From positions 1 through 58,145 of the forward strand of contig JBGPYB010000006.1 in assembly GCA_041493035.1 (NCBI GenBank): DNA of 58,145 nucleotides, read 5' to 3'. The DNA comes from JBGPYB01 sp041493035 (GTDB lineage Bacteria > Acidobacteriota > Vicinamibacteria > Fen-336). The notes beneath the pieces were generated by a model. The model was not told the DNA's origin. It saw only the letters and a list, made by a program, of their open reading frames with translations, and did no database searches. Below, piece after piece: positions 53,151 to 58,145 of this stretch (position 1 is its first letter; every line of letters starts with the position of its first letter). A program made the position numbers and the translations under genes.

Positions 53151-53857
53151 CCCGCGCCATCGACTGCGCTCAGGCCCAGGATCTGCTGTCCGATCATCTG
53201 GAGGGTTCGCTCGACGCAGCGACCGCGCGAGCGATCGATGCTCATCTGGCGACGTGCGTCGAGTGTCCTCCGCTACGCGCGGCTCTGGGGGAGGTCGTAA
53301 AGACGCTCAAGAATTATCCGCTGCTCGAGCCGCCCGCCGGCCTGGCGGAACGTGCCGCCGCCTTCGCACTCGCGCACTCGAAGCCGGCGCCGCGCGTCGT
53401 CCTCCGATGGCCCGACCTCGGCCTGCCGGTGGGACTCCAGGTCCTGGCGGCGTCCCTTGCCATGGCGGTGACGGGGGTCGTGCTCTTCGCGGCGTGGCCC
53501 GGGTCGCGAATCAAGGAACGAACCACCAATGCGGGAGCCTATCTCTCCGAACGCGGCGAACGGGCCGTGGAGGACTTCCGCCTGCTGCGTGTGGTCGTGA
53601 GCACGGCCTTCGAAGGACGCCTCGACAAGGTGAACGACCGCATGGACGACTATAGGCGGCTCCTGGAGAAGCGCCGCGCGACCGAGCAGGAGCAGAAGAG
53701 AAGCGGTCCGCCGAAGAGCGAAGCGGACTCGGTCAGGTCCGCTCGAACGGCCGACTTTCCAAGAAACCTTTTCCTTTCGAACCGCACGCAGGGTCTCATC
53801 GTTAGAGCTATCGAGCGCCCGGGACGGTCTTCTCGGCGCCTAAGGAGTGAAGCATGA
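53147..53857 (+). CDS. Anti-sigma factor with zinc-finger (zf-HC2) and one membrane span
   Basis: A 236-residue protein. Residues 1-50 carry the His-Cys pattern of the zf-HC2 domain (DCAQAQDLLSDHLEGSL, DAHLATCVECPPLRAAL), which holds the sigma factor. A membrane span lies near 93-118 (GLQVLAASLAMAVTGVVLFA). A basic, charged C-terminal region of about 110 residues follows outside. The start is GTG within the sigma stop. The ATG of the next gene overlaps its own stop as ATGA. The stimulus that releases the sigma factor is unknown. Confidence 0.85.
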   Translation: MTRAIDCAQAQDLLSDHLEGSLDAATARAIDAHLATCVECPPLRAALGEVVKTLKNYPLLEPPAGLAERAAAFALAHSKPAPRVVLRWPDLGLPVGLQVLAASLAMAVTGVVLFAAWPGSRIKERTTNAGAYLSERGERAVEDFRLLRVVVSTAFEGRLDKVNDRMDDYRRLLEKRRATEQEQKRSGPPKSEADSVRSARTADFPRNLFLSNRTQGLIVRAIERPGRSSRRLRSEA

Positions 53858-54387
53858 CCACCCCAGTGATCGACCCTCAGAGCGCAGCGGTGCCTCCCGC
53901 GCTCCCCCCCGCTCCACCTGCGGTCCACGTGCAGCTCAAGAGCCCGGGCTTGGCCTTCCTGCTGTCGCTGCTCTTCCCAGGGATGGGACAGATCTACAAC
54001 GGGCAGCCAGCGAAGGCCCTGGGCTTCTTCTTCGCGTTCGTCTCGGCTATCTATGCCGTGGTCGAGATCAACCCAATGCCCTTCGCGCTGTTCATCCCCT
54101 TCGTCTACCTCTACAACATCGTCGATGCCTGGCGAACCGGTGTGGTGATCAACAACCGCGGGACGTCCGCGGCTCTGCCGGAGGAGGACGTCGCGGAATC
54201 GCCCGCCTGGGGCGCGGGCCTCATCATTCTGGGAACCGTCTTCCTGCTCCACAACCTCGGCTGGCTGGACCTCTCGCGGCTGTCGCGCCTGTGGCCCGCT
54301 CTGCTGATCGTCGTCGGCGCTGCCGTCCTCTATCGGTCGATGCGCAAGGGCAACAGGATCGAGAAGGGCGATGGGTCTTCGCTTTAG
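53854..54387 (+). CDS. TM2/DUF5683-like small membrane protein
   Basis: A 177-residue membrane protein. A proline-rich N-terminus precedes LAFLLSLLFPGMGQIYNGQP, which is the TM2/DUF5683 signature (PGxGQxYxG). A hydrophobic hairpin (FFFAFVSAIYAVVEINP, ALFIPFVYLYNIVDAWRTG) follows. The last part (AGLIILGTVFLLHNLGWLDL, LWPALLIVVGAAVLYRSM) resembles the LiaF/DUF5668 membrane pair. Function unknown; envelope-stress membership is suggested by the sigma/anti-sigma genes. Confidence 0.75.
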   Translation: MTTPVIDPQSAAVPPALPPAPPAVHVQLKSPGLAFLLSLLFPGMGQIYNGQPAKALGFFFAFVSAIYAVVEINPMPFALFIPFVYLYNIVDAWRTGVVINNRGTSAALPEEDVAESPAWGAGLIILGTVFLLHNLGWLDLSRLSRLWPALLIVVGAAVLYRSMRKGNRIEKGDGSSL

Positions 54388-54571
54388 CCCCGAAAGGCTC
54401 GTGGTGGGCCTTGGCCTCGTGGCCCTGGGTGTCCTCGGCACCCTGGCTCGCAGCGGCGCGGTGGACCTTCTGACGGTGGTCCACACGTGGTGGCCAGCGA
54501 GCCTGGTCGTTTGGGGTCTGGCCGAGCTCTACAACACCTTCGCGGCTCGCGCGGGCGGGAGGCGAGATTGA
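54371..54571 (+). CDS. Small DUF5668-like membrane protein
   Basis: A 66-residue protein with two membrane segments (VVGLGLVALGVLGTLARSGA and LTVVHTWWPASLVVWGLAEL). The WP pair in the second is typical of DUF5668/LiaF-type hairpins and is shared with the C-terminus of the preceding protein. The start lies 17 bases inside the end of that gene. Confidence 0.65.
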   Translation: MGLRFSPERLVVGLGLVALGVLGTLARSGAVDLLTVVHTWWPASLVVWGLAELYNTFAARAGGRRD

Positions 54572-55968
54572 AAGCCCACAAGATCCTCTTCCTGCTCCTC
54601 ATCCTCGGCCTCGGCGCCTCCGTGGAAACGGTTTGGCGCGTGAGGGACCACGTGGAGTTCGGACCGCTGGGATGGCGGGTTCTCGGCGGGAGGTTCTACG
54701 GTCCGTCCTTCACCTTCGAGGAGGACAAGACCGAGACGTTCCCCACGGCGGGAGCGGTCCTGGTGTCGAACGAGTTCGGCGGGGTTCGAATCTCTCGAGG
54801 CGACGGCGACCTGGTCCGCGTCCATCTGCGCAAGGTGGTGTATCTGCCCACGGAGGCTGCGGCCCGGGCACTCGGTGAGCGCGTCAAGCTGGTGACCGAG
54901 AACGCCGGCTCGACCCTCCGCCTGTCCACGACCCGCGGCGACCTCCAAAGGGACGGCTTCCTCGGCGAGGCCGGCCTCGAGACACACCTCGAAGTGACCG
55001 TGCCCTCGGGAACACGGGTCGAAGTCAAGAACGAGCATGGACAGATCGACGTCTCCGAGGTGGCGCGGGCCGACGTCGAGGGCTCCTTCGAGCCGATCAC
55101 ACTGGATCGCGTCCTTGGAGAGGCGGTCGTGCGGGGGCGCCACGGAGACATCCGCGTCTCGTCGGTCGGAGGGCCGTTGACGCTGTCTGAGCGTCATGGC
55201 GACGTCGAAGTGAGGGACGCCCAGGGGCGCGTCGCCTTGGACGTCGAGCACGGCGACGTCAAGCTGGAGCGCGTGGGGGCCATGACCCTCTCGTTGAAGT
55301 TCGGAAACGCCGAGGCGGAGAGCGTCCGGGGCAGCGCGGAAGTGAAAGGCGAGCACGCCGCCGTCAAGCTCGCCCATGTCTCGGGCCATGCAAGGGTGGA
55401 TACGAGCTTCGAGAACGTCCACCTCGAGGATGTTGCCGAGGATGTCGAGGCGAAGACCGAGCACGGAGCCATCGAAGCCTCGAAGATCAAGGGAGCCATC
55501 CGGGCGGAGGCCTCATTCGACGGGGTGAGCCTCACCGACATCGGCGGGCATGCCGACGTCAAAGTGGATCACGGCAGTGTGCAGGGTCACGACCTGGCCA
55601 AGGGAGCCACGATCCGAGCGACAGGCGACGACGTGACGTTGGACGGCTTCCGCGGCGCCGTCCGCGTCGAGGCGCGTCGAGGCAGCGTCCACCTGGAACC
55701 CCGAGGTCCGCTGACCGAGCCCCTGTCGGTGACGACCGAGCACGGCACCATCACACTCCAGGTCGACGCCGGAAGCCGATTCGACCTCGCGGCCTGGGCG
55801 CGGCCCGGCAACGTCGAAGTCGGGCTCACCGACTTCGTCTCGAGCGAGAAGACGGCGTCAAAGGCGTCCGGCCGCGTCGGGGGTGGAGGCGCCGCCGTCG
55901 TCCTCGAAGCCGAACACGGTGACGTGACCGTGGAGCCGAGAGAGAAAGAAGCAGCCGTCAAGGACTGA
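54568..55968 (+). CDS. Exported DUF4097-type beta-repeat protein
   Basis: A 466-residue protein. A signal anchor (ILFLLLILGLGASVETVW) is followed by many short beta units of the DUF4097 or putative-adhesin type, recognisable as repeating segments ending in xxHGDVxL or xxxGxIxx (VKNEHGQIDVSEV, VRGRHGDIRVSSV, LSERHGDVEVRDA, LDVEHGDVKLERV, AKTEHGAIEASKI, VKVDHGSVQGHDL, VTTEHGTITLQV). They likely stack into a beta-solenoid outside the membrane. The TTG start (54568) overlaps the previous stop as TTGA, and the longer frame from 54487 is not needed. Confidence 0.8.
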   Translation: MKAHKILFLLLILGLGASVETVWRVRDHVEFGPLGWRVLGGRFYGPSFTFEEDKTETFPTAGAVLVSNEFGGVRISRGDGDLVRVHLRKVVYLPTEAAARALGERVKLVTENAGSTLRLSTTRGDLQRDGFLGEAGLETHLEVTVPSGTRVEVKNEHGQIDVSEVARADVEGSFEPITLDRVLGEAVVRGRHGDIRVSSVGGPLTLSERHGDVEVRDAQGRVALDVEHGDVKLERVGAMTLSLKFGNAEAESVRGSAEVKGEHAAVKLAHVSGHARVDTSFENVHLEDVAEDVEAKTEHGAIEASKIKGAIRAEASFDGVSLTDIGGHADVKVDHGSVQGHDLAKGATIRATGDDVTLDGFRGAVRVEARRGSVHLEPRGPLTEPLSVTTEHGTITLQVDAGSRFDLAAWARPGNVEVGLTDFVSSEKTASKASGRVGGGGAAVVLEAEHGDVTVEPREKEAAVKD

Positions 55969-55976
55969 AGGTCCTT
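55960..55976 (+). terminator. Weak hairpin at the end of the sigma operon
   Basis: AAGGAC (55960-55965) and GTCCTT (55971-55976) pair around five bases and include the stop codon of the DUF4097-type gene. No clear U tract follows, so termination would be weak or Rho-assisted. Confidence 0.3.
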
Positions 55977-55991
55977 CGCGTCCGTTTCGCC

Positions 55992-56021
55992 TTGCGTCCC
56001 GGTTCGGCCTTCCGGTAGACT
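55992..56021 (+). promoter_or_regulatory. Candidate promoter for purC
   Basis: TTGCGT (55992-55997) and TAGACT (56016-56021) are separated by 18 bases and lie 27 bases before the purC GTG at 56049. Confidence 0.45.
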
Positions 56022-56048
56022 CCCGCCTTCCATTCCTGGTTGGAGACC

Positions 56049-56948
56049 GTGCTTCGCTTGAAGTCCGACGCGCCGATTCTTGAGACCCACATTCCAGAGG
56101 CCACGCTCTGGCGCCGCGGGAAGGTGCGCGACGTCTACGACCTGGGGGATCGGCTCCTCATTGTTGCGACGGATCGGATCAGCGCCTTCGACGTCGTGCT
56201 TCCGACAGGAATCCCCGGAAAAGGCGTCGTCCTTACGCAGCTCTCTCTCTTCTGGTTCCGTCTCCTCGCCGACGTCGTCCCGAACCACGTGATCTCCAGC
56301 GCGGTCGACGACTACCCCGCCGGGCTCCGGCGCCATCGCGAGCAACTCGAGGGGCGGTCCATGTTGGTCGTGAAGACCGACCCGCTCGCGGTGGAGTGCG
56401 TCGTGCGCGGCTACATCACCGGCTCGGGGTGGAAGGACTACAAGGCGACCGGCACGGTGTGCGGCATCCCGCTTCCAAAGGGGCTGAAGGAGTCCGATCG
56501 CCTCGAGGTCCCGCTCTTCACTCCGTCCACCAAGGCGGAAGTTGGCCATGACGAGAACATCTCGTTCGAGGCGGTCGAGAAGACCGTGGGTGCCGATCGG
56601 GCCGGGCAGCTGCGCGACGTCAGCCTGGATCTCTACGCCCGCGCCCGCGCCTACGCCGAGGCCCGAGGCATCCTGCTCGCGGATACCAAGTTCGAGTTCG
56701 GCGTTCGCGAGGGGCACCTCGTCTGGATCGACGAGGCTCTCACTCCCGACTCGTCGCGTTTCTGGCCCAAGGACTCCTACGAGCCGGGACACAGCCAGCC
56801 GAGTTTCGACAAGCAGTACGTCCGCGACTACCTCGAGTCGCTCCAGTGGGACAAACGTCCTCCTGGACCTTCGCTGCCGAGCGACGTCGTGGCTCGGACG
56901 CGGGACAAGTACGAGGAGGCCCTGGAGCTTCTTGCGGGGACGCGGTGA
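56049..56948 (+). CDS. purC: Phosphoribosylaminoimidazole-succinocarboxamide synthase
   Basis: A 299-residue SAICAR synthase that adds aspartate to CAIR in purine synthesis, using ATP. The nucleotide site is in RRGKVRDVYDLGDRLLIVAT. DRISAFDVVLPTGIPGKG and VKTDPLAVECVVRGYITGSG follow, and LVWIDEALTPDSSRFW is the later signature. The length and the C-terminal PSFDKQYVRDYLESLQWDK match the longer yeast-like type. The start is GTG at 56049 with GGAGA before it; a TTG at 56040 is the alternative. Confidence 0.97.
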   Translation: MLRLKSDAPILETHIPEATLWRRGKVRDVYDLGDRLLIVATDRISAFDVVLPTGIPGKGVVLTQLSLFWFRLLADVVPNHVISSAVDDYPAGLRRHREQLEGRSMLVVKTDPLAVECVVRGYITGSGWKDYKATGTVCGIPLPKGLKESDRLEVPLFTPSTKAEVGHDENISFEAVEKTVGADRAGQLRDVSLDLYARARAYAEARGILLADTKFEFGVREGHLVWIDEALTPDSSRFWPKDSYEPGHSQPSFDKQYVRDYLESLQWDKRPPGPSLPSDVVARTRDKYEEALELLAGTR

Positions 56949-57008
56949 GGGCGCTCACCTCGCCGGCGGTCACCCCGAGGCAAGCTCGCATCGTGAGGGT
57001 GTGATGGC

Positions 57009-57206
57009 GTGAAGCAGGAGCTGGAGTCCTTGGTTTCGCAGATGGTGGACAGGGGAATCCTCTTCGTCGAGGCTCGCCGCGAGTTCGAGAAGCGGTTCAT
57101 CGCCCGGGTGCTCCAGCGCCACCGCGGCAACCTTTCGAAAGCGGCCAAGGACCTTCGCATCCACCGCAACACCCTCGGCAAGAAGATCGAAGAGTACAAG
57201 CTCTAG
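57009..57206 (+). CDS. Small Fis-type helix-turn-helix protein
   Basis: A 65-residue protein that is essentially the Fis/NtrC C-terminal DNA-binding domain: a short helical leader (ESLVSQMVDRGILFVEARRE) and the HTH (VLQRHRGNLSKAAKDLRIHR, then NTLGKKIEEYKL). It lacks the Fis beta-arm region, so it is not classical Fis. Similar 60-70 residue proteins are common in Acidobacteriota and deltaproteobacterial genomes. The start is GTG at 57009. It ends four bases before the first CIRCE operator of groES. Confidence 0.8.
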   Translation: MKQELESLVSQMVDRGILFVEARREFEKRFIARVLQRHRGNLSKAAKDLRIHRNTLGKKIEEYKL

Positions 57207-57209
57207 CCT

Positions 57210-57236
57210 CTAGCACTCAACTTGACAGAGTGCCAG
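57210..57236 (+). promoter_or_regulatory. CIRCE operator (HrcA-binding inverted repeat)
   Basis: Half-sites CTAGCACTC (57210-57218) and GAGTGCCAG (57228-57236) flank exactly nine bases, as in the consensus TTAGCACTC-N9-GAGTGCTAA. The -35 hexamer TTGACA (57222-57227) lies inside the spacer, so HrcA bound here would block the polymerase directly. Confidence 0.88.
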
Positions 57237-57251
57237 AGCGAGGTCTATATT
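57222..57251 (+). promoter_or_regulatory. groESL promoter
   Basis: TTGACA (57222-57227) and TATATT (57246-57251) are spaced by 18 bases. The expected start is near 57258, giving a leader of about 107 bases to the groES ATG. Both CIRCE elements overlap this promoter region. Confidence 0.85.
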
Positions 57252-57276
57252 GTCACTCATCGGGCGCGAGTGCCAG
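57250..57276 (+). promoter_or_regulatory. Second, imperfect CIRCE-like operator
   Basis: TTGTCACTC (57250-57258) and GAGTGCCAG (57268-57276) again flank nine bases. Each half-site matches the CIRCE consensus at seven of nine positions. It spans the predicted transcription start, 40 bases downstream of the first operator. Confidence 0.7.
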
Positions 57277-57364
57277 GAGGCCGCGTGGAGCTTGGCTGGT
57301 GCCTGTATCTATATTTCCCCGAATGATTTAGGGACATCGACACTTTGAGGAGGCAAGAAGCTTT

Positions 57365-57652
57365 ATGAAGGTTCGTCCGCTTCACGACCGCCTGTTGGTC
57401 CGTCGGATCGAGGAGAAGGAAACGGTCAAGGGAGGGATCATCATCCCCGACTCGGCCAAGGAGAAGCCCCAGGAGGGCGAGGTGCTCGCTGTCGGCAACG
57501 GCAAGATCCTCGACAACGGCCAGAAGGTCGCCCTCGACGTCAAGGTGGGCGACAAGATCCTTTTCGGCAAGTACTCCGGGACCGACATCAAGATCGACGG
57601 CGAGGAAGTCCTCATCCTCCGCGAGGACGAGGTTCTCGCGGTTCTCGCCTAA
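57365..57652 (+). CDS. groES: Co-chaperonin GroES
   Basis: A 95-residue chaperonin-10. KVRPLHDRLLVRRIEEKETV, the mobile loop (KGGIIIPDSAKEKPQEGEV) and GDKILFGKYSGTDIKIDGEE are diagnostic. GAGGAGG lies 11 bases before the ATG. It is followed by groEL after 39 bases. Confidence 0.98.
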   Translation: MKVRPLHDRLLVRRIEEKETVKGGIIIPDSAKEKPQEGEVLAVGNGKILDNGQKVALDVKVGDKILFGKYSGTDIKIDGEEVLILREDEVLAVLA

Positions 57653-57691
57653 CGCACGGTTTTCAGACAAGATCTAAGGAGATCCGCAGAA

Positions 57692-58145
57692 ATGGCGAAG
57701 CAGATCACGTACGGCGACGAATCCCGCCAGGCGATCCTGCGCGGCGTCAACAAGCTGGCCGATGCCGTGAAGGTCACCCTCGGGCCCAAGGGGCGCAACG
57801 TCGTCCTCGACAAGAAGTTCGGTTCCCCCCTCATCACCAAGGACGGCGTCACGGTGGCGAAGGAGATCGATCTCAAGGATGCCCTCGAGAACATGGGAGC
57901 CCAGATGGTCCGCGAGGTTGCGAGCAAGACCTCCGACGTGGCCGGTGACGGCACGACGACGGCCACGGTCCTGGCCCAGGCGATCTACCGCGAGGGCAGC
58001 AAGAACGTCACCGCCGGCGCCAACCCCATGGAGCTGAAGCTCGGCATCGAGAAGGCGGTGGCGGCGGTTACCGAAGAGTTGAAGAAGCTCAGCAAGCCGG
58101 TCAAGGGGAAGATGATCGCCCAGGTGGGAACCATCTCCGCCAACA
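57692..58145 (+). CDS. groEL: Chaperonin GroEL, N-terminal part (cut by window end)
   Basis: The first 151 residues of the 60-kDa chaperonin; the gene runs off the right edge. Visible family motifs are RQAILRGVNKLADAVKVTLG, PKGRNVVLDKKFGSP, the ATP-binding DVAGDGTTTATVLAQAI and NPMELKLGIEKAVAAV. AAGGAG precedes the ATG by about ten bases. It is co-transcribed with groES under CIRCE control. Confidence 0.98.
   Translation, partial: MAKQITYGDESRQAILRGVNKLADAVKVTLGPKGRNVVLDKKFGSPLITKDGVTVAKEIDLKDALENMGAQMVREVASKTSDVAGDGTTTATVLAQAIYREGSKNVTAGANPMELKLGIEKAVAAVTEELKKLSKPVKGKMIAQVGTISAN

Overview
This is a 58 kb window of high-GC bacterial chromosome. It is densely packed with genes on both strands and shows no rRNA, tRNA, CRISPR array, insertion sequence or prophage. 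The gene set is bacterial core plus an unusual amount of signalling: a eukaryotic-type Ser/Thr kinase with its PP2C phosphatase, PEGA, TPR, FHA and roadblock proteins, a stand-alone GspE/MshE N-terminal domain, NtrY/NtrX, and EAL and HD-GYP proteins. This mix is typical of Acidobacteriota and of the former Deltaproteobacteria such as Myxococcota. I favour an acidobacterial-type soil or sediment bacterium, but this is inference from gene content, not a phylogenetic placement. GTG and TTG starts and 4-base stop/start overlaps (ATGA, GTGA, TTGA) are very common, so many starts given here were moved from the longest open frame to a coupled or conserved position.

Layout. (1) 174-7959: a minus-strand unit (MshEN-like protein, a 38-residue basic peptide, an MFS exporter) faces a plus-strand unit of hybrid histidine kinase, response regulator and two tandem EAL proteins; together they look like a cyclic-di-GMP signalling island. 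(2) 7976-17351, minus: one long unit with a good promoter at its head. It encodes a RodZ-like membrane HTH protein, a repeat protein, a DnaJ-TPR protein, a PP2C phosphatase, a PEGA-tailed Ser/Thr kinase, a TPR/NHL lipoprotein-like protein, a PEGA/PDZ protein and an FHA protein. (3) 17451-28371, minus, with a strong promoter at 28461-28490: the translation/secretion cluster ffh-rpsP-khpA-rimM-trmD-rplS-rnhB, then a large TPR protein, thiE, an MscS channel with a cyclic-nucleotide domain, and two unknowns. (4) 28532-44081, minus: a 15-gene block of TPR protein, zinc-ribbon/RDD protein, NFACT protein, pgpA, cinA, plsY, gpsA, FHA-GAF-adenylate cyclase, HD-GYP protein, TPR protein, roadblock protein, ftsY, ribD-ribE-ribBA and a Crp-like domain protein.

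(5) 44197-45099, plus: glutamate formiminotransferase. (6) 45083-49443, minus: NtrY/NtrX and a methyltransferase. (7) 49543-50847, plus: a VWA-membrane-zinc ribbon-FHA protein. (8) 50899-52439, minus: a UPF0104 flippase-like protein and nrdR. (9) 52575-55968, plus: an ECF sigma factor, its anti-sigma factor, two small membrane proteins and a DUF4097-type repeat protein, with translational overlaps. (10) 56049-58145, plus: purC, a Fis-type small HTH protein, then groES and the start of groEL behind a promoter carrying two CIRCE operators.

How the parts fit. Three second-messenger or phosphorylation circuits coexist. c-di-GMP is represented by two EAL proteins, one HD-GYP protein and one candidate MshEN receptor, with no intact GGDEF in the window. 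cAMP is represented by one class III cyclase and two cyclic-nucleotide-binding proteins, one of which lacks the key arginine. Ser/Thr phosphorylation is represented by one kinase, one phosphatase and three FHA proteins. The points most worth a second look are the MshEN/EAL island with its 38-residue basic peptide, the NFACT gene that seems to lack a canonical start codon, the pair of unnamed repeat proteins around the RodZ-like gene, the trans-membrane VWA-FHA protein, and the tandem CIRCE operators.
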